DNA from: Clostridiales bacterium
GTDB taxonomy: Bacteria; Bacillota; Clostridia; Acetivibrionales; RGIG10202
DNA length: 35,988 nucleotides
Reading direction: 5' to 3'
Assembly (NCBI GenBank): GCA_017961515.1
Contig: JAGCXC010000077.1
Span: 1 to 35,988, forward strand
This document shows, one piece after another, positions 7,201 through 14,914 of this stretch. The number at the start of each line of letters is the position of its first letter. The stretch's first letter is position 1. Under the pieces are notes generated by a model. It did no database searches, was not told the origin of the DNA, and was given only the letters and a program-made list of their open reading frames with translations. The translations under genes were made by a program, and so were the position numbers.

Positions 7201-8115
7201 TTGAAGCACCTAAAAAAAATTATAATCCTACTTATATTTATGATAACACTATTGACAGTGATATGTCAATCTGAAAATATAAAATCTTTAATAATAGGGT
7301 CAAGTATCAATACTTTAAAACACCAATATATAGCACGTTGCTTTTTTAGTAGTGATGAGATTAATAGAGTTATGAACGAAAATAAAGTGTGCGAAGCTCA
7401 AGAGGAAATAGAATTGATGAATTTTTCTGATTTTGATGAGAACGTAGAAGTTCACAAGATAGATAATGCACGGGTTAAGGGGTATGTGATACTGGTGTAT
7501 AATCCGTTGTCAGTAAAAATTGCATATTCTAAAAAAATGGAGAATGGAGGAGAAAAAACTAGCGAAATAGCCAAAAGCAACAATGCGATTGCGGCTATAA
7601 ATGGTGGAGGATTTAGTTATAGGGACAAAAATTTAAAGCCAATGGGAGTTATAATACATAATGGGGACATAGTATATAATGAGTTAAAAGATGATAATGT
7701 AAAACAAGATATAGTTGGGTTTACCAAGGAAGGAATGCTTATAGTGGGCAAACATTCAGTAAATGACCTAAAAAAAATAGACATAAGAGAAGCTGTGACG
7801 TTTGGACCTCCATTAATTGTTAACGGGAAAAAAGTTAATATAAAAGGAGATGGTGGATGGGGAATAGCTCCAAGAACTGCTATAGGACAAAGAGAAAATG
7901 GTACGGTGATACTAATGACACTAAAAGGGAGGAATTTAGATACGGTTGGTGCAACAATAAAGGATATACAGAATGAAATGCTAAAATATAGTGCAGTTAA
8001 TGCATCAAATTTAGATGGGGGTAATTCTACAACAATGTTTTATGAAGGAGAATTACTAAATAAAAAAGAGTCAAAAGAAATAAAAGTACCAACAGCTATA
8101 ATTGTAGAGAAATAA
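7201..8115 (+). CDS. Exported phosphodiester glycosidase (NAGPA-domain) protein
   Basis: A 304-residue protein with an N-terminal hydrophobic segment (about residues 4-22) acting as signal or anchor, followed by a phosphodiester glycosidase (NAGPA/DUF2233) domain. Visible family motifs are IAAINGGGFSY, the APRTAIGQ segment and the C-terminal NLDGGNSTTMFYEGELLN. Members include the mammalian uncovering enzyme and bacterial envelope or exopolysaccharide proteins. Substrates in Firmicutes are mostly unproven, so I infer action on an envelope glycan phosphodiester outside the membrane. The TTG start is supported by AGAGGAGG 8-15 bp upstream, and no better ATG exists. It stands alone, with the minus-strand pair divergent and the ankyrin gene having its own promoter. 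Confidence 0.85.
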   Translation: MKHLKKIIILLIFMITLLTVICQSENIKSLIIGSSINTLKHQYIARCFFSSDEINRVMNENKVCEAQEEIELMNFSDFDENVEVHKIDNARVKGYVILVYNPLSVKIAYSKKMENGGEKTSEIAKSNNAIAAINGGGFSYRDKNLKPMGVIIHNGDIVYNELKDDNVKQDIVGFTKEGMLIVGKHSVNDLKKIDIREAVTFGPPLIVNGKKVNIKGDGGWGIAPRTAIGQRENGTVILMTLKGRNLDTVGATIKDIQNEMLKYSAVNASNLDGGNSTTMFYEGELLNKKESKEIKVPTAIIVEK

Positions 8116-8136
8116 GCGAAAGCTCAAAGAAAAAGA

Positions 8137-8165
8137 TTGACAACACTTCTGTTTTGCAGTAACAT
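8137..8165 (+). promoter_or_regulatory. Sigma-A-type promoter of the second ankyrin gene
   Basis: A consensus TTGACA at 8137-8142 and TAACAT at 8160-8165 are separated by 17 bp. They are followed by GAGAGGAGGGG and the ATG at 8196. The predicted transcript would have a leader of about 25 nt. Confidence 0.65.
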
Positions 8166-8195
8166 ATTCCGGGACCAAAAGAGAGGAGGGGCTAA

Positions 8196-9461
8196 ATGCG
8201 TATAAGATTAGGAAATATTAAGACTTTTATAAAAAAAGAGTTAATCAAGATAGGACTTGATATGGGTGTGTATACTAGCCATATGTTATTGTATTGCATT
8301 GAAAATGATATGAAAGAGGAGGCGATAGAGCTTATAAGGAATAAGATTGGTATAAATAGGCCAAATGTAGTAGGAGAAACGCCGTTACATCTTGCAGTAC
8401 TAAATGGTATGTACGGTATTACAAGAAAATTAATCAATAGTGGAGCTTATATAAATGCTGTTGATAACAATAGAAGAACATCATTACATTATGCAATAAA
8501 TTTGGGCGATGTGAAATTTGTTAAATTATTAATAGCAAATGGTGCTCAATTAAATGCGAGAGATAAGTTTTTTAGGACGCCAATGCATTATGCTGCTATT
8601 AGAGATGATAGGGAGATAATAAAGTTGTTGATAGATAATAATTCGTCTATCAATGTAAGAGATTTAAATGGAGAAACGCCTTTATATTTGGCAATAAAAC
8701 GTGAGAAATATGAAGCGATAGATGTGTTGTTTGAAAATAAAGCAGATCTAAATATTTCCAACAAGTATGGCAATACTCTTTTACATATTGCTGTTACCAA
8801 AGATAACTATAAAGTTGCTCGTAAGTTGATAGATTTAAAAGTTGATATAAACCTCAAAAATGTAGTGGGAGAGACACCGTTAATTGTTGCGGTTACAATT
8901 AACAATTTCAGAATGGCAGATTTATTAATAAAAAACGGTGCTGAAATGTCAGCGATAGAAAAGTTGCAAAGAGTAGAAATTGTTGATATTTCATTACGAG
9001 GCGGCAGTAGAGATATGGTGGCTTTACTTATAAGAAATGGAGCCAATATTACAAGGCGGCTTTTAAGGTGGGCAAAGGCTAGAAAAGAGAAAGAAATATT
9101 GCGTGAAATTGATAAATGGATGGCTTTAAATAACAATGATATAGAAAAACTTTTGCGTGTGATAAATGATGAGAAGAACAATTATATATCATACAACAAC
9201 AAAAAGTTGCTTAAAATAGCAATAATTAAGGGCAGAAAGGAAATGGCTAATGTGTTGATGCATAATTTGACTAATGATAAAATACGAACTTTGAAATGTT
9301 TGTTAGAGGATAAAGAACTAGACGATGCTTTTGATAAAATAAAAGAGAAATTTTATAATATAAAAGTTGAGAGAAATGAGTACGCTAAAAAAATTATTTT
9401 GGATTGTATATTTGAGTCAAAATTAATAAAAACAAAGGCTCCAATTATGGAAAAAAAATAA
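8196..9461 (+). CDS. Ankyrin-repeat protein (about 8-9 repeats)
   Basis: A 421-residue protein without signal peptide or membrane segment. Residues 28-290 form about eight ankyrin units with cores such as GETPLHLAV, RTSLHYAIN, RTPMHYAAI, GETPLYLAI, GNTLLHIAV and GETPLIVAV, each followed by a helix ending in a GAxxNA-like turn. Beyond residue 290 the pattern decays into a basic helical region with one more ankyrin-like unit (KLLKIAIIKGRKEMANVL). Ankyrin stacks bind proteins, and the partner is unknown. It resembles the protein at 502-1533 in organisation and in its KLI/INxGA turns, but the two are diverged and unlinked. A strong RBS and its own promoter indicate independent expression. A tRNA gene follows after 80 bp. 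Confidence 0.92.
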   Translation: MRIRLGNIKTFIKKELIKIGLDMGVYTSHMLLYCIENDMKEEAIELIRNKIGINRPNVVGETPLHLAVLNGMYGITRKLINSGAYINAVDNNRRTSLHYAINLGDVKFVKLLIANGAQLNARDKFFRTPMHYAAIRDDREIIKLLIDNNSSINVRDLNGETPLYLAIKREKYEAIDVLFENKADLNISNKYGNTLLHIAVTKDNYKVARKLIDLKVDINLKNVVGETPLIVAVTINNFRMADLLIKNGAEMSAIEKLQRVEIVDISLRGGSRDMVALLIRNGANITRRLLRWAKARKEKEILREIDKWMALNNNDIEKLLRVINDEKNNYISYNNKKLLKIAIIKGRKEMANVLMHNLTNDKIRTLKCLLEDKELDDAFDKIKEKFYNIKVERNEYAKKIILDCIFESKLIKTKAPIMEKK

Positions 9462-9499
9462 GCAACACAAAAAATACAACGGTATACACGAAAAAAAAC

Positions 9500-9528
9500 T
9501 TGACTTTATGTGCCATGGTGTGTATACT
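9500..9528 (+). promoter_or_regulatory. Strong promoter of the tRNA-Trp gene
   Basis: TTGACT at 9500-9505 and TATACT at 9523-9528 with a 17-bp spacer, 12 bp before the tRNA. GTATACAC (9482-9489) and GTGTATAC (9520-9527) form an 8-bp inverted repeat overlapping the -10 region, which may be chance. Confidence 0.75.
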
Positions 9529-9540
9529 GATAAATGTTAT

Positions 9541-9616
9541 AGGGGAGTGGCTCAATTGGTAGAGTAGCGGTCTCCAAAACCGTCGGTTGCAGGTTCGAGT
9601 CCTGTCTCCCCTGCCA
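9541..9616 (+). tRNA. tRNA-Trp (anticodon CCA)
   Basis: A 76-nt cloverleaf can be drawn. The acceptor AGGGGAG (9541-9547) pairs with CTCCCCT (9606-9612), followed by G and an encoded CCA. The D arm contains GGCTCAATTGGTAGAGTA. The anticodon stem CGGT/ACCG encloses loop CTCCAAA, giving anticodon CCA for UGG. The T loop is GGTTCGAGTCC. It is monocistronic, with its own promoter and terminator. Confidence 0.96.
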
Positions 9617-9620
9617 AGTA

Positions 9621-9647
9621 GGATATCGTTTTGGGTATCCTTTTTTT
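9621..9647 (+). terminator. Terminator of the tRNA-Trp gene
   Basis: GGATA (9621-9625) pairs with TATCC (9636-9640) and is followed by TTTTTTT. It starts 4 bp after the tRNA CCA end. Confidence 0.75.
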
Positions 9648-9671
9648 GTATCAATGAAAGTGAGGGCTGTA

Positions 9672-10265
9672 ATGAGAGTTATTGAAATTATAAAAGATGA
9701 AAAAAAGAAAATGGTGCATATTTGTTTGGATGACAACTCAAAGCTTTCGATGTACGAAGATGATTATTATGGTTTAGGGATATACGATAAAGATGAGCTA
9801 ACGAGTGAAGAGATTATTGAATTAACACGCAAAACTCAAGAAAGATTATCTAGGACATTGGCGCTTCGGATGATTCTTTTAAAAAGAAGGACAAGAAAAG
9901 AAGTAGAAGATAAGCTAAAAAATGAAGGTATATTTAGTGAGTGTATAGATGTGGTATTAAATGAGTTGGAAATTGAAGGTTACATAAATGATGATATGTA
10001 TGCAAAAAAACTAGTCAAAAGAATGAGATCAAACAATAAATCTAGAAAGCAAATAGAACAGGAATTCATTGTAAAAGGACTTGATGCATCAAAACTTGAT
10101 GTAATTGATGATAATAATTTAGATGAAGTTATTGCAAAGAATCTTTTTAATAAGAAATTTTCCGGTAAAGATTTAAGTGACGAAAAAGTCAAGGCACGAG
10201 CGTACAATTTTTTGAAAAGTAAAGGTTTTAGTTTTGATGTTATACGACAGTACATAAAATTTTGA
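9672..10265 (+). CDS. recX: Regulatory protein RecX
   Basis: RecX binds RecA filaments and modulates recombination and the SOS response. The protein is about 197 residues long, helical and basic. It has the family pattern of three-helix repeats, including RRTRKEVEDKLKNEG and the signature segment GYINDDMYAKKLVK, and ends with KARAYNFLKSKGFSFDVI. I chose the ATG at 9672 because GTGAGGG precedes it, whereas an in-frame ATG at 9654 falls just after the tRNA terminator without an RBS. recA is not adjacent here. The next gene starts about 70 bp downstream. Confidence 0.9.
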   Translation: MRVIEIIKDEKKKMVHICLDDNSKLSMYEDDYYGLGIYDKDELTSEEIIELTRKTQERLSRTLALRMILLKRRTRKEVEDKLKNEGIFSECIDVVLNELEIEGYINDDMYAKKLVKRMRSNNKSRKQIEQEFIVKGLDASKLDVIDDNNLDEVIAKNLFNKKFSGKDLSDEKVKARAYNFLKSKGFSFDVIRQYIKF

Positions 10266-10338
10266 CAAAAACATTTTTGGATAATAGGACTTATTACTGG
10301 ACACAATAAAAATATAACATAATGTCTAGGAGGAAGTG

Positions 10339-11082
10339 GTGGCTTTGGATAGATATGAAAACAAAGTAACATTTAGTAGAGAAGAGTTAGAGCAAGAGAT
10401 AGAGAATACAATGGAAAACAAAAAGAATGATATAATAAAGGAATATGGTCAAACAAATGTAAAAAATAAACGCGGGAATATACATTGTTTAACAGTGATA
10501 GGACAGATAGAGGGCCATTTGGTTTTACCACCTCAAAATAAAACGACAAAATATGAGCATGTTATACCACAGCTTGTGGCTATAGAGGAAAGTGAAGAAA
10601 TAGATGGATTACTACTTATATTGAACACAGTTGGGGGAGATGTAGAAGCTGGGCTTGCTATTGCAGAGATGTTAGCTAGTATGTCCAAGCCGACAGTGTC
10701 ATTGGTATTAGGAGGTGGCCATAGCATAGGTGTGCCTATGGCAGTGGCGACAGATTATTCATTGATAGCTCCATCTGCAACAATGACTATACATCCAATA
10801 AGACTAAATGGAATGGTAATAGGTGTTCCACAGACATATGAGTATTTTGATAAGATGCAAGAGAGAGTAGTTCAATTTGTGTGCAAAAAGTCAAAAGTTA
10901 CGCCAGATAAGTTTAAAGAGCTTATGTTAAAGACAGGAGAGCTGGCTAATGATGTGGGTACAGTACTGTTTGGAGAAGAGGCTACAAAAATAGGTTTGAT
11001 TGATAGTATCGGAGGTTTAGCAGAGGCGTTAGATAAATTATATGAGCTAGTAGAAAAAAGAAGAGAGGTGTATGGTAGATGA
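10339..11082 (+). CDS. tepA: ClpP-family serine protease, TepA type
   Basis: A ClpP/crotonase-fold serine protease of the TepA (translocation-enhancing protein, YmfB) type, about 247 residues and cytoplasmic. The core is visible: [20 protein letters not shown], the nucleophile region [12 protein letters not shown] with the catalytic serine, and the histidine in [11 protein letters not shown]. In Bacillus TepA has been linked to protein export and spore outgrowth, but its substrates are unclear. The gene order tepA, ylzJ-like, ftsK/spoIIIE matches Bacillus. AGGAGG at 10328-10333 serves GTG at 10339, with GTG 10336 and TTG 10345 as alternatives. The stop overlaps the start of the next gene. Confidence 0.88.
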   Translation: MALDRYENKVTFSREELEQEIENTMENKKNDIIKEYGQTNVKNKRGNIHCLTVIGQIEGHLVLPPQNKTTKYEHVIPQLVAIEESEEIDGLLLILNTVGGDVEAGLAIAEMLASMSKPTVSLVLGGGHSIGVPMAVATDYSLIAPSATMTIHPIRLNGMVIGVPQTYEYFDKMQERVVQFVCKKSKVTPDKFKELMLKTGELANDVGTVLFGEEATKIGLIDSIGGLAEALDKLYELVEKRREVYGR

Positions 11083-11297
11083 TATTGCATACTATTATGC
11101 CCATGGGCCTTATTTTAAACAATAATATATTGGACGATGTAAAATATAAAGAAGTAGATTATAAGGGAGAGAAGGTTGAAGTGACACAGTACAATAATAA
11201 AGTTGTGATAAGTAGACTTTATTCAACAGATCCTAAAAAATATTTAGATCCAGAGTTTGAGTTAGGAAAAGTTATAAAAAATAGTGAGTTGAACTAG
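11079..11297 (+). CDS. YlzJ-like small protein
   Basis: A 72-residue protein that overlaps the end of tepA by 4 bp and precedes ftsK, exactly where Bacillus carries ylzJ. The start [13 protein letters not shown], then a central region with [13 protein letters not shown] and a segment with [12 protein letters not shown], fits the YlzJ-like family as I recall it. Its function is unknown. Translational coupling to tepA is likely. The ftsK promoter lies over its last codons. Confidence 0.75.
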   Translation: MILHTIMPMGLILNNNILDDVKYKEVDYKGEKVEVTQYNNKVVISRLYSTDPKKYLDPEFELGKVIKNSELN

Positions 11298-11317
11298 ATT
11301 TTAAATTGTTGTATAAT
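11289..11317 (+). promoter_or_regulatory. Sigma-A-type promoter for ftsK
   Basis: TTGAAC at 11289-11294 and a perfect TATAAT at 11312-11317 are separated by 17 bp, overlapping the stop region of the ylzJ-like gene and about 30 bp upstream of the ftsK TTG start. Confidence 0.7.
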
Positions 11318-11348
11318 AAAGGGAGTTTGATGTTTGGGGGGAGATTGA

Positions 11349-13649
11349 TTGAATAAAAAGTATAAGAAAAAAAATAAAAAAGAGAATTATTTTAGGAAGC
11401 ACAAAGATGATATTCTTGGAGTTATGTTAATAGCTATGGGAATAATTTTGTTTGTGGGATTTTTGAATATAAAGATTGGTGTCCTAAGCTTTATGGATAG
11501 GATATTTGTGGGTTTTTTTGGTGCAATGGCGGTATTTATACCGTTGTTTCTTGTGTTATGTGGAGTATATTATATATCAAATAGAGGACGAGCTGTGCAA
11601 AAATCTAAGCTTGTGCAAGGTATGCTTCTCATTATACTTATGTCTTCCATAATAAGCATAGGAGATTTTAACAGGAAAGATTATATAAATATGGGATTGG
11701 GAAGATTTTTCGTTACATTAATAAAGAATGAGTTTGGAAAAGGCGCAAAATTAGCAGGTGGAGGTTTTATAGGGAACATGGTTAGTTATCCACTTATACT
11801 AACGTTTGGCGAGATAGGGACAATAATAATATTTATTGCATTGTCGGTAATATGTCTGGTCATGTTAACTAATATTACTGTGTCGCGTGCATTTTCTGCG
11901 ATTGTTAGTAATACTAAAAAGTTTTGTATGTTTATTATGGGATTGTTTAGGAAAAAAGATAATGTTAGAAATGTTGTAAGACTTAGGACTAATGATCTTA
12001 AGAGAGATATAGAGTTTAAAGGAAAGCTTTTGGAGGAAAATGAAAAGGAGAAAAAACCTGAAGAAAAAGATAAAAAAGACAGGAAATTTTCTTTTGGTGT
12101 ATCTAAAGATGCTGATGCTAATAAGGGTAAGGGAAAAAGCAAAGACGAAGATGATTTTGCTGTAGATATTGCTACGTGTGATGATGTTTCGTATACATAT
12201 CCTACTTTGAAGTTGTTATCAGAAAAGAATATTTCACATATGGGAGTGAAAGATCAAAGAGAGATAGCACTAAGAGGTGCAAAAAAATTAGAAGAAACTT
12301 TAGAGAGTTTTGGAGTAGTAGCAAAGGTAATTAATATATCAAAAGGGCCAGCGATTACAAGGTACGAGCTTCAGCCTAACACAGGAGTTAAGGTTAGTAA
12401 GATTTTAAATCTGTCGGATGATATAGCGCTAAATCTTGCAACTACAGGTATACGGATAGAAGCACCGATACCAGGTAAGGCGGCTGTTGGTATAGAGGTG
12501 CCCAATAAGGAAAGTTTGCCTGTACTAATACGAGAGGTTTTGGATTCGGAGGAGTTTAGAAAGAATAAATCTAACGTAGCATTTGCATTAGGTAAGGATG
12601 TGTCAGGCGAAAATATAATAGCGGATATTGCAAAAATGCCACATATGTTGATTGCGGGAGCTACGGGGTCGGGTAAGAGTGTGTGTATAAATTCCATAAT
12701 AATTAGTTTATTGTATAAATCATCACCTGAGGATGTACGTATTCTTATGATAGATCCTAAAGTGGTTGAGCTTGGTATATATAATGGTATACCTCATTTG
12801 TTAATACCAGTTGTAACTGATGCCAAAAAAGCTTCAGGAGCATTAACTTGGGCTGTAAACGAGATGGTAAATCGATATAAGATGTTTGCACAAAAAGGTG
12901 TGCGTGATATAAAGGGATATAATGCTAATTTGGATCCAGAGAAGGAAGAAAAGAAGTTGCCACAGATAGTTATAATAATAGATGAGTTAGCAGATCTTAT
13001 GATGGTAGCGCCACATGAGGTGGAAGATGCGATATGTAGATTGGCACAAATGGCTAGAGCTGCGGGAATGCATTTGGTCATTGCAACGCAACGTCCGTCG
13101 GTTGACGTAATTACAGGGGTGATAAAAGCTAATATTCCGTCTAGAATAGCTTTTTCAGTTTCCTCACAGGTGGATTCTAGAACTATAATAGATATGTCGG
13201 GAGCAGAAAAACTTTTAGGTAAGGGAGATATGTTGTATTTCCCTGTAGGAGAACCAAAGCCAATAAGGGTTAAGGGTGTTTTTGTATCAGATAAAGAAGT
13301 TGAAAGAGTTGTTGAGTTTATAAAGAACACATGTGTATCTGAGTACGATGATGGAATTATAGATGCAATAAATAATTCAGATAACAATAAGCAGGATAAA
13401 GAGGATTCGGAGGATTCAGATGAATTGATAGAGCCAGCAATGGAGTTAGTTGTGGGTATGGGACAAGCGTCTACATCATTATTGCAAAGAAAGCTAAAGG
13501 TAGGATATGCAAGAGCGGCAAGAATAATAGATGAGCTTGAGGAAAAGGGTGTAATAGGTGAATATGAAGGAAGTAAGCCTAGGCAAGTAAATTGGAATAG
13601 GGAGATCTTAGCCGAGTATCAGATGGCAAAAAGTTCGAATAGGGATTAG
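11349..13649 (+). CDS. DNA translocase FtsK/SpoIIIE
   Basis: A 766-residue membrane-anchored hexameric ATPase that pumps double-stranded DNA through the division or sporulation septum. The N-terminus has about four hydrophobic segments within residues 22-180, followed by a charged linker rich in Lys and Glu (about 215-270). The motor carries Walker A GATGSGKS (437-444) and Walker B IIIDELADL (about 541-549). The segment PHLLIPVVTDAKKASGAL and IATQRPSVDVITGVIKANIPSR are typical. The C-terminal winged-helix gamma domain (about 698-766), which reads KOPS/SRS sequences, includes YARAARIIDELEEKGVIG. The TTG start has GGGGGGAGA upstream. In this spore-former it may act as SpoIIIE, FtsK or both. Confidence 0.95.
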   Translation: MNKKYKKKNKKENYFRKHKDDILGVMLIAMGIILFVGFLNIKIGVLSFMDRIFVGFFGAMAVFIPLFLVLCGVYYISNRGRAVQKSKLVQGMLLIILMSSIISIGDFNRKDYINMGLGRFFVTLIKNEFGKGAKLAGGGFIGNMVSYPLILTFGEIGTIIIFIALSVICLVMLTNITVSRAFSAIVSNTKKFCMFIMGLFRKKDNVRNVVRLRTNDLKRDIEFKGKLLEENEKEKKPEEKDKKDRKFSFGVSKDADANKGKGKSKDEDDFAVDIATCDDVSYTYPTLKLLSEKNISHMGVKDQREIALRGAKKLEETLESFGVVAKVINISKGPAITRYELQPNTGVKVSKILNLSDDIALNLATTGIRIEAPIPGKAAVGIEVPNKESLPVLIREVLDSEEFRKNKSNVAFALGKDVSGENIIADIAKMPHMLIAGATGSGKSVCINSIIISLLYKSSPEDVRILMIDPKVVELGIYNGIPHLLIPVVTDAKKASGALTWAVNEMVNRYKMFAQKGVRDIKGYNANLDPEKEEKKLPQIVIIIDELADLMMVAPHEVEDAICRLAQMARAAGMHLVIATQRPSVDVITGVIKANIPSRIAFSVSSQVDSRTIIDMSGAEKLLGKGDMLYFPVGEPKPIRVKGVFVSDKEVERVVEFIKNTCVSEYDDGIIDAINNSDNNKQDKEDSEDSDELIEPAMELVVGMGQASTSLLQRKLKVGYARAARIIDELEEKGVIGEYEGSKPRQVNWNREILAEYQMAKSSNRD

Positions 13650-13672
13650 TTAAATATTAGGAGGAGATCACA

Positions 13673-14536
13673 GTGGCAATTGTTATAGATGGTAAAAAAG
13701 TTTCAAAAGAAATAAAAGAAGAAGTAAAAGAAGAAGTTATGAATTTAAAAACAAAGGGAGAAGAGATTGGGCTTGCGGTTGTGTTGGTGGGAGATGATAG
13801 CGCATCTAAAGTATATGTATCTAGAAAGAAAAAGACATGTATGGAGCTTGGAATAAATTCGTATGAGTACATATTGGATGGGGCGACAACACAAAAAGAA
13901 ATACTTTCGTTGATACATGAATTAAATAATGATAGTAGAATAAATGGAATATTGGTTCAATTGCCATTGCCAAAACATATAGACGAGCGTGTAGTGCTGT
14001 CTAGCATAGATTCTAGGAAGGATGTTGATTGTTTTCATCCAGAGAATGTGGGAAAATTGGTAAGAGGAGATGGAGAAATTTTTCCTTGTACACCATATGG
14101 TATAATGATATTAATGAAAAGGTACGATATAGAAGTGGAAGGGGCGAACTGTGTAATCGTGGGAAGAAGTAACATAGTAGGTAAACCCATGTCTTTACTT
14201 TTGCTGAACAAAAGTGGAACAGTTGCAGTTTGTCATTCTAAGACAAAAGATTTAAAGGATATAACTAAAAGAGCCGATATATTGGTATCAGCAGTGGGTA
14301 AACCTAATTTAATTACAGAAGATTATGTGAAGGATGGAGCTGTTGTTATTGATGTTGGAATCAATAGAATGGCTGATGGAAAACTTTGCGGAGATGTAGA
14401 TTATGAAAGCGTAAGTAGAAAGGTCGGCTACATAACACCTGTACCAGGGGGAGTAGGACCAATGACGATAGCAATGCTTATGAAAAATGTAGTTAAGTTA
14501 AAGAAACTTTCGATACAGAATAAAGAAAATGCCTAG
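13673..14536 (+). CDS. folD: Methylenetetrahydrofolate dehydrogenase/cyclohydrolase
   Basis: A bifunctional cytoplasmic enzyme that interconverts 5,10-methylene-THF, 5,10-methenyl-THF and 10-formyl-THF, using NADP as a rule. It has 287 residues. Landmarks are the catalytic lysine region YVSRKKKTCMELGI, ILVQLPLPKHID, the signature VDCFHPENVGKL, PCTPYGIM, the nucleotide-binding GRSNIVGKPMSLLL and the C-terminal TPVPGGVGPMTIAML. A GTG start follows AGGAGG. It lies 23 bp after ftsK and 48 bp before the coupling-protein cluster, and may be cotranscribed with either. Confidence 0.95.
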   Translation: MAIVIDGKKVSKEIKEEVKEEVMNLKTKGEEIGLAVVLVGDDSASKVYVSRKKKTCMELGINSYEYILDGATTQKEILSLIHELNNDSRINGILVQLPLPKHIDERVVLSSIDSRKDVDCFHPENVGKLVRGDGEIFPCTPYGIMILMKRYDIEVEGANCVIVGRSNIVGKPMSLLLLNKSGTVAVCHSKTKDLKDITKRADILVSAVGKPNLITEDYVKDGAVVIDVGINRMADGKLCGDVDYESVSRKVGYITPVPGGVGPMTIAMLMKNVVKLKKLSIQNKENA

Positions 14537-14584
14537 GAGCATATAAGTATTAGGTGTTAAGTTTTAATCAAGAGGGGTGATGTA

Positions 14585-14893
14585 ATGAAACAGATTTTGA
14601 AGGATATAAGAAGTTTAAAAAAGTTGTTTAGTAATAGGAATTTTTATTTTGTATTTACAGTATACCCTTTAGGAGCATTTTTATATATGTATGCGGTGGG
14701 TAAGATTAAGGAAAAACCGTTAATTACGGGAGAAACACAAGAGATGTATTCCGTAGCCACAATAATAGCCGCAATGTTTCTTGTGGTGTATACGGTATTT
14801 GAAATAATAGACAAAAAGTTGCAATATAAAAATCAGGGAGATAAGTTAAAGTTAAAACAAGATGAAAAAGATTGGCAAAAAAAAGTCAAATAA
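14585..14893 (+). CDS. Small two-helix membrane protein upstream of the coupling ATPase
   Basis: A 102-residue protein with a basic N-terminus, a first hydrophobic helix around residues 20-38, a short loop and a second helix around 57-75. The C-terminal tail is very charged, with many Lys and Gln. No family is recognised. AGAGGGGTG precedes the ATG. It ends 22 bp before the VirD4/TraG-like gene, so the two are very likely cotranscribed. Small membrane proteins often accompany coupling ATPases in conjugation loci, so I infer a membrane partner, without direct evidence. Confidence 0.7.
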   Translation: MKQILKDIRSLKKLFSNRNFYFVFTVYPLGAFLYMYAVGKIKEKPLITGETQEMYSVATIIAAMFLVVYTVFEIIDKKLQYKNQGDKLKLKQDEKDWQKKVK

Positions 14894-14914
14894 AGTAATT
14901 AAGGTGGTGGTGAC

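Noticed and set aside
12794..13387. 197-codon open frame on the minus strand inside ftsK
   Set aside because: It is antisense to the conserved ATPase core of ftsK, has no recognisable protein character, and is expected from codon bias.
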